DNA of 64,000 bases from Christensenellaceae bacterium (GCA_022846035.1 AP025580.1:2666001-2730000), one strand, 5' to 3'. Numbered from the stretch's first letter, positions 11,086 to 19,211 are shown. Program-made: numbers and translations. Notes: generated by a model not told the origin, from the letters alone.

Positions 11086-12750
11086 TTATTTTTCCCAGTC
11101 CAGGATGATATTGTCAAACGTCTTGCCGCCCGGCACCATAGGCAGCACATTTTCATCCTCGCTGATGTCGCACTGCACGATCACCGGCCCCTTGTGCGCG
11201 AACGCTTTTTTAAAGGCGCCAACCATGTCCTTTTCATTCGTGATGTCCACGCCATAGGCGCCGAACGCTTCCGCCAGCTTCACATAATCGGTCGGGCGGT
11301 TCAGCGTGGTCTGTGAATAACGCCCGTCGAACATGATTTTCTGCCATTGACGCACCATACCCAGCACGTTGTTGTTCATCACCAATACCATGATTGGAAG
11401 TTGATGTTTTACCGCGGTTACGATCTCCTGCAAATTCATATGGAAGCTGCCGTCACCGGCGATGTTCACGACCTGTCTCCCCGTGCCTATCGCCGCGCCC
11501 ATCGCCGCACCCATGCCAAAGCCCATTGTCCCGAGGCCGCCGGATGTGATAAATTGCCGCGGCTGCTCGATCTTCAAAAACTGTGCCGACCACATCTGGT
11601 GCTGGCCTACTTCCGTCGTAAAGATAGTGCCTTCCGGCGCCGCTTCCTGCATCGCCTGGATCACTTTCTTGGGGAACCTTGCGTTTTTTGTCGCCCGATC
11701 CAGCGGATATTTGGTTTTCCATGCCTGCGCCTGCTCAAGCCATGTTTTGTCAGTTTTTTGTTTTACCTTGGGCAGCAACGCGTCCAAAACCGCTTTCGCG
11801 TCGCCCATTACTTCATAATCCGCCGTGATGTTCTTGTTGATCTCCGCCGGATCGATATCGATATGCAGCACCTTTGCCTGCTTTGCAAATTTCATACGGT
11901 CGGAGGTCACACGTTCGGAAAAACGCGCGCCGATTGTGATCAGCAAATCGCAGTGTGTCGTGCACAGCGCCGATGCTTTCGTGCCATGCATGCCGATCAT
12001 TCCGGTATATTGCTCACAGTCTGCCGGATATGCCCCTAAGCCCATCAGCGTCATCGTAACAGGCGCATTCAGTTTTTTCGCCAATTTACGCAGGCTCTGC
12101 TCCGCCTGCGATGCGATCACGCCGCCTCCCGCCATGATAAACGGCTTTTTGCTATCGTTTAACGCCTGGGCGGCGGCGGCGATGTCCGCCGCGCTGAAAC
12201 GGTTGGGGCGCACGATCGCTTTTGGCTTTTCAGGCGTATATTCACACGACTCTACCGTTACGTCTTTGGTAATATCCACCAGCACCGGCCCCGGCCGACC
12301 GCTTTGCGCGATAAAGAACGCCTCGCGGATCGTTTTTGCCAGGTCCTCTATCTTTTGCACGATTACATTGTGCTTGGTAATTGGAATCGTCACGCCCGTA
12401 ATGTCAATTTCCTGGAAGCTGTCTTTCCCGAGATTTTTTTGTTCCACGTTGCCCGTGATCGCAACCAGGGGAACGGAATCCATATACGCTGTCGCAATAC
12501 CTGTCACCAGGTTGGTTGCTCCCGGGCCGCTCGTCGCAATTACCACGCCTGGTTTCCCCGTCGCGCGTGCGTATCCGTCTGCTGCATGCGCAGCGTGCTG
12601 TTCATGGCAAGTCAGAACATGATTGATCTCCGGATAATGATAAAGCGCATCATAAATCGGTATGACGGTCCCGCCCGGAAATCCGAAAACCGTATCCACC
12701 TGCTGTTCTTTTAAACATTCCATTACGATCTGTGCGCCACTGAGCTTCAC
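11086..12750 (-). CDS. ilvB: Acetolactate synthase large (catalytic) subunit
   Basis: The protein has about 554 residues. GTG at 12750 is chosen because GGAGG lies eight bases upstream and MKLSGAQIVMECLKEQ is the family N-terminus; a TTG at 12765 would overlap the binding site. The ThDP-activating glutamate is E50 in CHEQHAAHAADGYARATG. FAD-region and ThDP/Mg motifs follow, including NIAGDGSFHMNLQEI and VMNNNVLGMVRQWQ. It condenses pyruvate to acetolactate, or pyruvate with 2-oxobutyrate to acetohydroxybutyrate, the first common step for valine, leucine and isoleucine. It is the first structural gene of the operon and sits behind the leader-peptide attenuator. Confidence 0.95.
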   Translation of the reverse strand: MKLSGAQIVMECLKEQQVDTVFGFPGGTVIPIYDALYHYPEINHVLTCHEQHAAHAADGYARATGKPGVVIATSGPGATNLVTGIATAYMDSVPLVAITGNVEQKNLGKDSFQEIDITGVTIPITKHNVIVQKIEDLAKTIREAFFIAQSGRPGPVLVDITKDVTVESCEYTPEKPKAIVRPNRFSAADIAAAAQALNDSKKPFIMAGGGVIASQAEQSLRKLAKKLNAPVTMTLMGLGAYPADCEQYTGMIGMHGTKASALCTTHCDLLITIGARFSERVTSDRMKFAKQAKVLHIDIDPAEINKNITADYEVMGDAKAVLDALLPKVKQKTDKTWLEQAQAWKTKYPLDRATKNARFPKKVIQAMQEAAPEGTIFTTEVGQHQMWSAQFLKIEQPRQFITSGGLGTMGFGMGAAMGAAIGTGRQVVNIAGDGSFHMNLQEIVTAVKHQLPIMVLVMNNNVLGMVRQWQKIMFDGRYSQTTLNRPTDYVKLAEAFGAYGVDITNEKDMVGAFKKAFAHKGPVIVQCDISEDENVLPMVPGGKTFDNIILDWEK

Positions 12751-12807
12751 TTCATTGTCCTCCAACGTTCTTAATTATCTTACGGCTTCTCCTCGCCGCG
12801 TTTACCT

Positions 12808-12842
12808 AATAAAAAAGGCCTGCGCTTATTTGCGCAGGCCTT
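12808..12842 (-). terminator. Attenuator terminator of the ilv operon
   Basis: An 11-bp perfect stem (AAGGCCTGCGC with GCGCAGGCCTT) is followed on the minus strand by six T. It lies between the leader peptide and ilvB. Its 5' arm and loop (12824-12834) can instead pair with 12888-12897 inside the leader-peptide frame. Confidence 0.88.
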
Positions 12843-12897
12843 GAATTACTTCTTAACTCAGTCCTTACTCATGCCCTCCGGCACAACCGCAATAAGC
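12824..12897 (-). promoter_or_regulatory. Candidate antiterminator pairing of the ilv leader
   Basis: In the transcript, GCUUAUUGCG (12897-12888, within codons 27-30 of the leader peptide) is complementary to CGCAAAUAAGC (12834-12824, terminator 5' arm and loop) with one bulged A. Forming this helix would break the terminator. The pairing was found by eye and no folding energy was computed. Confidence 0.55.
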
Positions 12898-12978
12898 CTT
12901 ATTCGCTCCGTTAATAATGACGAGGCTAATAAGGTTAATAAGGACGACGATGAAATTGTAAGATTGTTTATGATTCAT
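12865..12978 (-). CDS. ilv operon leader peptide (37 residues, Ile/Val/Leu rich)
   Basis: ATG at 12978 opens a 37-codon frame ending TAA at 12865. Residues 9-22 read FIVVLINLISLVII: eleven of the thirteen residues 10-22 are Ile, Val or Leu (5 Ile, 3 Val, 3 Leu), with no Thr. The frame lies between a consensus promoter and a strong terminator, with ilvB beyond. This is the layout of a ribosome-stalling leader: scarcity of charged branched-chain tRNAs would stall the ribosome in the run and free the downstream antiterminator strand. The ribosome binding site is weak (AAGTAAGAGAA). The C-terminal part carries CGCAGGHE. A small membrane peptide is the alternative reading, but the position argues for a leader. 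Confidence 0.75.
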   Translation of the reverse strand: MNHKQSYNFIVVLINLISLVIINGANKAYCGCAGGHE

Positions 12979-13009
12979 TTCTCTTACTTCTTTCGCATTT
13001 ATGTTATTT

Positions 13010-13038
13010 ATGATAAATGCAGCTAACCTTAATGTCAA
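13010..13038 (-). promoter_or_regulatory. Promoter of the ilv-leu operon
   Basis: A perfect -35 TTGACA (13038-13033), a 17-base spacer and -10 TATCAT (13015-13010) lie about 30 bases upstream of the leader-peptide ATG. A T-box or CodY-type box was not recognised. Confidence 0.8.
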
Positions 13039-13066
13039 CATTTTTTTATCAAATCAAACAAAATAA

Positions 13067-13095
13067 TTGCAAAACGCGTGTATTTATATTAGAAT
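13067..13095 (+). promoter_or_regulatory. Promoter of tRNA-Arg
   Basis: TTGCAA (13067-13072), a 17-base spacer and TAGAAT (13090-13095) lie 44 bases before the tRNA. It is divergent from the ilv promoter, with only 28 bases between the two -35 boxes. Confidence 0.6.
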
Positions 13096-13138
13096 AAACT
13101 GCGTAATGTTCATTGCCCAACGGGGCGGTCGAACGTTC

Positions 13139-13213
13139 GCCTCCGTAGTTAAACGGATATAACAAGCCCCTCCTAAGGGCTAGTTATCGGTTCGATTCCG
13201 GTCGGGGGTACCA
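13139..13213 (+). tRNA. tRNA-Arg (anticodon CCU), CCA encoded
   Basis: A full cloverleaf can be drawn: acceptor GCCTCCG with CGGGGGT (G-U pairs at ends 1 and 4), D-arm GTTA/TAAC, anticodon stem AGCCC/GGGCT with loop CTCCTAA, T-arm ATCGG/CCGGT with loop TTCGATT, discriminator A and genomic CCA. Anticodon CCU reads the rare arginine codon AGG. It is a single gene between divergent transcription units, followed by a strong terminator. Confidence 0.93.
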
Positions 13214-13214
13214 G

Positions 13215-13253
13215 AAGAGCCGCTTGTCGACAGATGAGCGGCTCTTTTCTTTT
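13215..13253 (+). terminator. Terminator of tRNA-Arg
   Basis: The 10-bp stem AAGAGCCGCT/AGCGGCTCTT is followed by TTCTTTT, directly after the tRNA CCA. Confidence 0.85.
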
Positions 13254-13403
13254 GTGAATTACTGTTGTCAGGAGCGGCGGTTGCGATTATAATTGTTATC
13301 ATAGTCATCCTCAAAAAGAGAATGGCTGAGAGTGATGTTTGACAGCGGTTTTTGAATCGTTAGGCGTGAAGTGTAACCCATATATACGAAAGGAGATCGA
13401 TTT

Positions 13404-13658
13404 ATGTCTTGTTATTATATCATCGGAATCAGACTCAATCACCGTACCGCCAATGCGGCAAAGCTTCAGAAGGCGCTTACCGCGCATGGCTGCAATATTA
13501 AAATGCGTGTGGGCATGCATGAAACAAGCGACAACTATTGCGCAGACGACGGAGTCATCATGTTGCAGGCCTGCGGCGACAAAGAGACTATCGGCAAAAT
13601 GATCGCCGACTTCAGCGCCGTGGAAGGTGTGACCGCAAAGCTTATCGACCTTAACTAA
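13404..13658 (+). CDS. Small ACT/ferredoxin-fold protein, TM1266-like
   Basis: This 84-residue protein starts MSCYYIIGIRLNHRTANAAK behind a good AAAGGAG. It has the alternating beta-alpha pattern of an ACT-like fold and resembles the TM1266 family (putative regulator of the iron-only hydrogenase system): a beta strand near 3-10, a helix with NAAKLQKALTAHG, a strand with MRVGMHE, a strand VIMLQACGD and a final strand in VEGVTAKLI. No hydrogenase genes are nearby, so a role in hydrogenase control cannot be inferred from context. Cysteines at positions 3, 30, 46 and 57 are not arranged as an obvious cluster site. Family assignment is tentative. Confidence 0.6.
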   Translation: MSCYYIIGIRLNHRTANAAKLQKALTAHGCNIKMRVGMHETSDNYCADDGVIMLQACGDKETIGKMIADFSAVEGVTAKLIDLN

Positions 13659-13731
13659 ATTTCATGTTGGAACAACACGCGCTTTTCTGGGTAAAACATT
13701 TTAATTCGAGTGAATATATTATGCAATCGTT

Positions 13732-14061
13732 TTAAACAAAGACAACCTGTATTAAAATCATATACAGAATCGTTCCTGCCGCAATGGACAGCAGCATTTG
13801 CCGTTTCCATACATGGAGTGCCGCCACCACGGCAATACAAATTGCTTCCGGAATCCCACGATTTCCGGTAAAAATACTGACATCCCTTAGGCAGTAAATA
13901 ACCAATAGACCGAGCACGGCCGCCGGAAGCACCTTGCCAAGATACTGTATAAACTTTGGTGTCGGTTTGTCCGCGGGGAATACCAAAAAGGGCAGAAAAC
14001 GGGTGATCAGCGTTCCCAGAACCACCATTCCGATCGTAATCGCCTGCTGCGCAACGGTCAT
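13732..14061 (-). CDS. azlD: Branched-chain amino acid exporter small subunit AzlD
   Basis: The 109-residue protein has about four hydrophobic helices and the AzlD pattern [14 protein letters not shown] near the N-terminus and [16 protein letters not shown] in the middle. AzlD pairs with AzlC to export branched-chain amino acids; loss or overexpression of the system alters 4-azaleucine resistance in Bacillus. The start overlaps the end of azlC by four bases, so the two are translationally coupled. The position directly upstream of the ilv-leu operon supports a role in relieving branched-chain amino acid excess. Confidence 0.88.
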   Translation of the reverse strand: MTVAQQAITIGMVVLGTLITRFLPFLVFPADKPTPKFIQYLGKVLPAAVLGLLVIYCLRDVSIFTGNRGIPEAICIAVVAALHVWKRQMLLSIAAGTILYMILIQVVFV

Positions 14062-14798
14062 ACGAACGCACCTGCTTTCTCAAGCGGTTTCCTGAAAAGT
14101 GTGATCACTGCAAAAATAGTGATCATCGAGGGGATAATAAAGTTGCTTCCCCCGAATACCAGCAGGCACGCAAGCGATAGACCCAGACCGATCAGCGAGC
14201 TGTAATGCTTCTTTTCTTTTAACCATTGTTCCAAGAAGATCACGACGAAAAGGGCCGTCATAACAAATTCAAGCCCCGTCGTATCGAACAGGATCAACGA
14301 TCCGAATACGCCGCCTAACGTAGCGCCCAATACCCAATAAATCTGGTTCAGCAGCGTCACAAAAAACATAAACCAGCCCTTATCCACGCCGATCGGAATA
14401 TCGGCAGTGTAATTGATCGAAAATGATTCGTCGCACATGCCAAAGATCAGGTATGCTTTCTTGCGGCCTGTTCCTTTATATTTGTCGAGCATGGAGATAC
14501 CATAAAAAAGATGCCGCGCATTGATCATCAGTGTCAGCAGCAGCGCCCGCAGCGGGTCGAACGCTCCCAGCAAAAGGCCGACCGCCACAAACTCGACCGA
14601 ACCCGCAAAGATCGTCGCGCTCATAATGACCGGATAAATCGGGCTGAAACCCGATACATTCATATAAATTCCATATGCAATTCCCAAAAATAGAAATCCC
14701 GCAAGAATGGGGATCGTTTTGGGGAATGCCGCATAAAACGCTTTTTTGAGTACGTCCTTTTTGCCGGAATCCCGATTGCTTTTCGTATCTAGCCCCAC
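14058..14798 (-). CDS. azlC: Branched-chain amino acid exporter large subunit AzlC
   Basis: The 246-residue protein starts at GTG with GAGGG about ten bases upstream. After a short charged N-terminus it has six or more membrane helices and the AzlC signatures [42 protein letters not shown] and [10 protein letters not shown]. It forms the transport core with AzlD, whose gene overlaps its 3' end. The family exports leucine, isoleucine and valine by ion-coupled efflux. A -10 box with a TGN extension lies about 70 bases upstream. No regulator gene of the usual Lrp/AzlB kind is adjacent. Confidence 0.92.
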   Translation of the reverse strand: MGLDTKSNRDSGKKDVLKKAFYAAFPKTIPILAGFLFLGIAYGIYMNVSGFSPIYPVIMSATIFAGSVEFVAVGLLLGAFDPLRALLLTLMINARHLFYGISMLDKYKGTGRKKAYLIFGMCDESFSINYTADIPIGVDKGWFMFFVTLLNQIYWVLGATLGGVFGSLILFDTTGLEFVMTALFVVIFLEQWLKEKKHYSSLIGLGLSLACLLVFGGSNFIIPSMITIFAVITLFRKPLEKAGAFV

Positions 14799-14868
14799 AA
14801 TAATACCGCCCTCACTCTTTTGCGCTTGCCCTTACCGTCCAAACAGATTTTGCTTTTTTGTCTTCCAC

Positions 14869-14877
14869 ATTATATCA
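14869..14877 (-). promoter_or_regulatory. Extended -10 promoter of azlCD
   Basis: The minus strand reads TGATATAAT, a TGN-TATAAT extended -10 element, with TTGCTT nineteen bases further upstream. The leader to the GTG start is about 65 bases. Confidence 0.5.
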
Positions 14878-15030
14878 TAAGCTATCCTATCAGAAGCAAG
14901 AGGATATTATAATCCAAATATACAAAGAATATCGATTTGGTTTTTGCAAACAGAAAATATTAGGCGTTATGTCAAGGAAGTGATATAATTAAATCATATA
15001 AAATATACTATACTATTAAGGTAAAAAAGA

Positions 15031-16110
15031 ATGAATAAAAATAAATTGCAAAACGCAATACAAAACTATATTGAAAAGCAAAAAGAAAATCCAACATTTT
15101 ATTTTGATAATTTAAATGAAAGAAAAAAACGTCGGGAATTTTACCAATCTTTTACTGAAAATAAGCTTCTGTCCATGTCCGAGGAGATATTTTATGAGTA
15201 TATTGGCAAACTATGGTCTATGCTCATTTGGGGCAATAAAAAATATATTGTAGATAAATTAATCGAAGATAATGGATTTAAAAATATAAAAAAGCATTTG
15301 GCCTCGCTTTTGTTCGGAACAGCTCCTATTGAATTTCGTTGGAATAATTTTTTGAAAAATGTAAAAGGCTTGGGACCTGCGACTATTAGCGAGCTTTTAA
15401 CTTATATTAATCCCCATGAATATGCCATTTTCAATAAAACTACTATTCTATGCTTTAATTATCTTGAAATTTGCGGAATGCCAAAATACAATTATCAGTA
15501 TACCGGCTCCAAATATGTTGAAGTGTGTAATCTTGCTAAAGAAATTTCAAATAGACTAAAAGAAAATCAACTTTCAGATTCAGATCTTCTTATTGTAGAT
15601 TATTTTTTATGGGATGAAATTTTACCTTTGGCCGAAAAGAACATATCTCCCATGAGCGAAAGAAAACAAGAATCGCTCATTATGTCGGCTAAAGAAACAA
15701 AGTCAATCCATGATGAAATAAAAGGGTATATTGTCGAAATCGGACGCTTTCTCGGCTTTGACAGCCGCGCGGAAGTCTCTGTTGCTTCCGGTGCAAAAGT
15801 GGATGCCGTTTGGGAAGCAACCATTGGCAACATGGGCAAAGCGATCTATGTATTTGAGGTTCAATCAAAAGGCTCCATCGACAGTTTAATTTTAAACCTG
15901 AAAAAAGCCCAAGGCAATGCGGCTGTCCAGGCGGTTGTCGCGGTTGCAGACGAAAAACAGCTTGAAAAGGTAAAAGCCGAAAGCAAGGGAGTCATTGATG
16001 AACAGTCATTACGCACCTGGGATTTTGAAGATGTGATTACAGTCTATGATGCATTAGTCAGGGCACACGAATCAATCAATAAACTTGCGCTTGTTCCTAA
16101 AAGTTTTTAA
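15031..16110 (+). CDS. Candidate DNA-binding/nuclease protein: HhH-like N-terminal half, PD-(D/E)XK-like C-terminal half
   Basis: I do not recognise a named family for this 359-residue protein. The N-terminal half (about 1-215) holds NVKGLGPATISELLTYINP near 110-130, a helix-hairpin-helix pattern as in DNA glycosylases and some nucleases. The C-terminal part (about 230-345) has KVDAVWE and, after a short strand, IYVFEVQSKG. D...ExQ fits a PD-(D/E)XK nuclease core with the glutamine variant known from BglII. Base composition changes sharply: up to about 15720 the gene is strongly AT-rich with many ATA, AAA and AGA codons; the rest matches the chromosome. That suggests acquisition or fusion. 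No methylase or other restriction gene is adjacent. A TGATATAAT -10 lies at 14981-14989 and the ribosome binding site is weak. Confidence 0.6.
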   Translation: MNKNKLQNAIQNYIEKQKENPTFYFDNLNERKKRREFYQSFTENKLLSMSEEIFYEYIGKLWSMLIWGNKKYIVDKLIEDNGFKNIKKHLASLLFGTAPIEFRWNNFLKNVKGLGPATISELLTYINPHEYAIFNKTTILCFNYLEICGMPKYNYQYTGSKYVEVCNLAKEISNRLKENQLSDSDLLIVDYFLWDEILPLAEKNISPMSERKQESLIMSAKETKSIHDEIKGYIVEIGRFLGFDSRAEVSVASGAKVDAVWEATIGNMGKAIYVFEVQSKGSIDSLILNLKKAQGNAAVQAVVAVADEKQLEKVKAESKGVIDEQSLRTWDFEDVITVYDALVRAHESINKLALVPKSF

Positions 16111-16229
16111 TCTGTCTTGCTTTTATGCCTGAGTTCTCCCCTTTTCGCAAGGAATAAGGGGATTGTATTAAGATTAAGTTTAGCACGATTTTGTGCAGTA
16201 CCCAGCCGCCCAGCCGTGGGAAATACTCT

Positions 16230-18371
16230 TTACAGCTTTTGCAGCTTACCATACTGTTTGTCAATATCCCGATGTCCGCTTATCGTCTCAAACTCGATCT
16301 CATAGCTTTTGTCCGTTTCCCGCACGACGACTCCGTTGCCAAAAATCGGATGCGTCACACGGTCTCCTGGCTTAAACGCGGCCGCCGGACTATGAAGCCT
16401 CTTTTCCAGATGTCCGATATAGGCTTTGGCCTGATTCAGAAAATCTTCATCCGGTATCCCGTCGACTTCAAGCTTATCAAAGTCCACATTAAAGATAAAC
16501 CGCGATGGGTAACGGTAACTGCTGTCGTTGTTGCGCCCTTCGGCATCCACGATAAAAAGGCTGTCTTTGGCGCGGGTAAAGGCCACATAACACAGTCGGC
16601 GTTCCTCTTCCATTTCCTGCCTGCTGCGTACCTTGCTGGATGGGAAAACCCCTTCGTTGAGGCTGACCACAAATACATACGGATATTCCAGTCCCTTTGC
16701 CGTATGGACAGTCATCAATTTAACGGACTCCCGTTTTTCCGTCACATCCAGATTGGTGAACAATGCAATTTTGCTGAGGTAATCGCCCAGCGATACTTTT
16801 TCGCCCGCCGTCGACTCATACTGCTGGATCGAATTTTTTAGTTCGCTGATATTGTCAATACGGTTTTGATCAGCGTTTTTCATCAGCATTTCTTCATAGC
16901 CGGATTCGCGCAGGATACCGTCCGTAAAGTCCGAAACGCTCATGCGGTCCGCAAGCTCTGCGTAATGCTCGATCACTTCCACATAGCGCCGGGCCTTTGT
17001 ATTCCTTAACTTTTCGTGCGTCAGGTTATCCTTGAGCGCGTCATAAAGCTTTACGTTATTGCTCTGCGCATATTCGCTGAGAAAATTAAGACGCGTTCGG
17101 CCGATCTCGCGGCGAGGCGTATTGATCGTGCGCAAAAAAGAAATATCGTCGAAAGCAAGCGGCATGCGCAGGTAACAAAGGACGTCCTTAATTTCCCTGC
17201 GGTTGTAAAATTCCACGCCGTTAAAAAGAGAATAAGGAATATCTTCCCGAACAAACGCTTCTTCTAAACTGCGGGATACATAATGCGCGCGGTAAAGCAC
17301 CGCGATATGATAGGGCTTTACGCCGCTATCCATCAAAAAACGGATGGTGCGCGCGACATAGTCCGCTTCTCCCGCCGTGGATGTCGTGTGCTTATAATAC
17401 ACCTTAGCCCCATCCCCGCGCATAGCGGACAGTACATTTGGCAGGCGCACCGTATTTTTGGAAATCAGGTCGTTGCTCACGCCCAGAATCTGCGGGGTAG
17501 AGCGGTAATTCGTATTGAGATAGATCGTCTTTGCCTGTGGAAATTCTTTGTCGAAACCGAGGATAATATGCACGTCTGCGCCGCGCCAGGAATAGATCGT
17601 CTGGTCCGGATCCCCGACCACGAATAAATTCCCATATCTACCCGAAAGCATATAAACAAGGCTTGCCTGTTTTCCATCCACATCCTGAAATTCGTCCACC
17701 TGGATATATTGCAGTCTCTGTTGCCATTTTTGCAGGACATCTTCATAATTCGTAAACAAATACAGCACATAATTAATAATGTCGTCAAAATCAAGCATAA
17801 AATTACGGCGCTGCTTCTGAACATATTTGCCCAGTATCCGGTCTTTCATATCCCGTGTAAAGCCGGAAAAATATTTGACTGCCTTTTGTTCGTCCGGCTC
17901 CGTTACCTGCCCGACATAGTCATAGGGCGCTTTGAACACATCGATCACCTTAAGCATGTCGCGAAAGGTATAGTCGCGCAGACTAAGGCCGAGCTCGCGG
18001 TAGATCTCTTCCAGCAGGCTCTTCTGGTCTGTTTCGTCCATGATCGAAAAGGACTGCGGATAATTCAGCCGATGGATGTCCTCTTTTAATACCTGCAGGC
18101 AAAAGCCGTGGAAAGTACTGATGAAGCCCGTATCCACATCCCCAAGCATTCTGCGGATACGGCTTTTCATCTCGCCGGCCGCCTTGTTTGTGAAAGTAAT
18201 GGACATAATCCTGCCGGGTGAGACGCCCAGCTCTTCCACCAAATAAACGTAACGCGAAACAAGCGTTCGCGTTTTACCGCTGCCTGCGCCCGCAATGACG
18301 CGCACATAGCCCTCTGTCGTCTGTACTGCTTCCTTTTGTTTGTCATTCAGTTGCTCAAATATTTCTGCCAA
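16230..18371 (-). CDS. pcrA: ATP-dependent DNA helicase PcrA/UvrD
   Basis: The 713-residue superfamily 1A helicase begins with the Q-motif region LNDKQKEAVQ and Walker A AGAGSGKTRT at about 26-35. Further motifs are TFTNKAAGEMK (Ia), FDDII and VDEFQDVD (II), GDPDQTIYSWRGA (III), TNYRS (IV), MTVHTAKGLEYPYVF (V) and VAFTRAKDSL (VI). The C-terminus GDRVTHPIFGNGVV is the Tudor-like PcrA tail that contacts RNA polymerase in relatives. It acts in nucleotide excision repair, replication restart and clearing of RecA filaments. The length is normal. It is transcribed alone, divergent from the DUF4180 gene. Confidence 0.95.
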   Translation of the reverse strand: MAEIFEQLNDKQKEAVQTTEGYVRVIAGAGSGKTRTLVSRYVYLVEELGVSPGRIMSITFTNKAAGEMKSRIRRMLGDVDTGFISTFHGFCLQVLKEDIHRLNYPQSFSIMDETDQKSLLEEIYRELGLSLRDYTFRDMLKVIDVFKAPYDYVGQVTEPDEQKAVKYFSGFTRDMKDRILGKYVQKQRRNFMLDFDDIINYVLYLFTNYEDVLQKWQQRLQYIQVDEFQDVDGKQASLVYMLSGRYGNLFVVGDPDQTIYSWRGADVHIILGFDKEFPQAKTIYLNTNYRSTPQILGVSNDLISKNTVRLPNVLSAMRGDGAKVYYKHTTSTAGEADYVARTIRFLMDSGVKPYHIAVLYRAHYVSRSLEEAFVREDIPYSLFNGVEFYNRREIKDVLCYLRMPLAFDDISFLRTINTPRREIGRTRLNFLSEYAQSNNVKLYDALKDNLTHEKLRNTKARRYVEVIEHYAELADRMSVSDFTDGILRESGYEEMLMKNADQNRIDNISELKNSIQQYESTAGEKVSLGDYLSKIALFTNLDVTEKRESVKLMTVHTAKGLEYPYVFVVSLNEGVFPSSKVRSRQEMEEERRLCYVAFTRAKDSLFIVDAEGRNNDSSYRYPSRFIFNVDFDKLEVDGIPDEDFLNQAKAYIGHLEKRLHSPAAAFKPGDRVTHPIFGNGVVVRETDKSYEIEFETISGHRDIDKQYGKLQKL

Positions 18372-18494
18372 AATCGATCTCCGGATTGGTTTTCTTTTAT
18401 TATATCACCTGTGCAGGTCAAATTGTGTTAAGAATATTCATTTCGTTTGCATTGCTTTCCCTATGGCCGCCCGTATCTTTTCCGCATAGCACAT

Positions 18495-18522
18495 TTGCAA
18501 AGCGTTCCTTTCCTGTTATAAT
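18495..18522 (+). promoter_or_regulatory. Extended -10 promoter giving a nearly leaderless mRNA
   Basis: TTGCAA (18495-18500), a 16-base spacer and TGT-TATAAT (-10 at 18517-18522). The expected transcription start is only a few bases before the ATG at 18533. Confidence 0.6.
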
Positions 18523-18532
18523 GGATACTATT

Positions 18533-18904
18533 ATGGAAATAAAAACCGTACAAAAAAACGGCATGGAAATCGCCGTTATACAAAGTATGGATGTTCTGGT
18601 TCATGATACCCGTTCGGCGCTTGACCTTGTTTGTACCGTCAAATATGAGACAGGCTGCGAACGTATCGCCCTTGCGAAACATGTGATACACGAGGACTTT
18701 TTCCGCTTGAGCACAGGCATTGCGGGGGAGATCCTCCAAAAATTTATCAATTACCATGTTAAGTTTGCAGTATATGGGGATTTTTCCGTCTATGCGAGTA
18801 AGCCGCTTCAGGACTTTATATACGAAAGCAACAATGGAAAGGACATTTTCTTTGCCAGAGACGAGGAGGAAGCCGTCGATCGCCTGAGTCGGGCAGAACA
18901 CTGA
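18533..18904 (+). CDS. DUF4180 domain protein
   Basis: The protein has about 123 residues starting MEIKTVQKNGMEIAVIQS. DUF4180 features are visible: a central DVLVHDTRSALDLVCTVKYETGC, then DFFRLSTGIAGEILQKFINY and a conserved KLAV-GDFS-like segment (FAVYGDFSVYASKPLQDFIYESNNG). It is probably a soluble alpha/beta domain with a STAS-like look, but the function is not established. An ATG twelve bases upstream in frame lies inside the -10 region. The proposed start would be nearly leaderless, since no ribosome binding site is visible. A small membrane protein follows after 16 bases and may be co-transcribed. Confidence 0.8.
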   Translation: MEIKTVQKNGMEIAVIQSMDVLVHDTRSALDLVCTVKYETGCERIALAKHVIHEDFFRLSTGIAGEILQKFINYHVKFAVYGDFSVYASKPLQDFIYESNNGKDIFFARDEEEAVDRLSRAEH

Positions 18905-18920
18905 ATGAAAGGAATTTTTT

Positions 18921-19199
18921 ATGGCTGTTGTATCGATTATTGTAAGTATATTTGCACTGATTGCAAGTTTTGTCCTTGGATTCCCGCTGAGCCTGCTTAT
19001 TGGGCCGTATGTAGGAATCGGGATCGGCGTTGTCGGGCTTGTGTTTGCACTTCTTTCGCGTAAAAAACGAAAATCCAACGTGGAAAATGCAGCGCTTATC
19101 ATCAGTATCATCGTACTTGCGATCTGCGCTGTCCGTATCATTTCCTTTGTTTCATTCGCGGGAAATGTAGCGGGATGGATCGCTGGCGCTTTCCAGTGA
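18921..19199 (+). CDS. Small membrane protein, DUF4190-like
   Basis: This 92-residue protein begins behind AAAGGA. It has two closely spaced hydrophobic helices near residues 3-45, a short basic loop SRKKRKSNVEN, and a third helix (ALIISIIVLAICAVRIISFV). The arrangement resembles DUF4190 and related small integral membrane proteins of Gram-positive bacteria. No enzymatic motif is present and the function is unknown. It ends just before a hairpin that can terminate transcription from both sides. Confidence 0.65.
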   Translation: MAVVSIIVSIFALIASFVLGFPLSLLIGPYVGIGIGVVGLVFALLSRKKRKSNVENAALIISIIVLAICAVRIISFVSFAGNVAGWIAGAFQ

Positions 19200-19211
19200 T
19201 TTATCCCCAGT

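Noticed and set aside
12751-13010. T-box riboswitch upstream of ilvB
   Set aside because: The expected specifier stem and the conserved T-box sequence before the terminator were not seen. The leader-peptide reading explains the region better.
13139-13213. tRNA-Arg as an integration site for an island covering the AT-rich gene at 15 kb
   Set aside because: No repeat of the tRNA 3' end was found downstream in the window and there is no integrase gene.
13254-13330. Short hydrophobic frame (about 26 codons, ending KKRMAESDV) after the tRNA terminator
   Set aside because: It looks like a membrane helix, but no ATG with a ribosome binding site was found. It could be the relic of a membrane protein gene.
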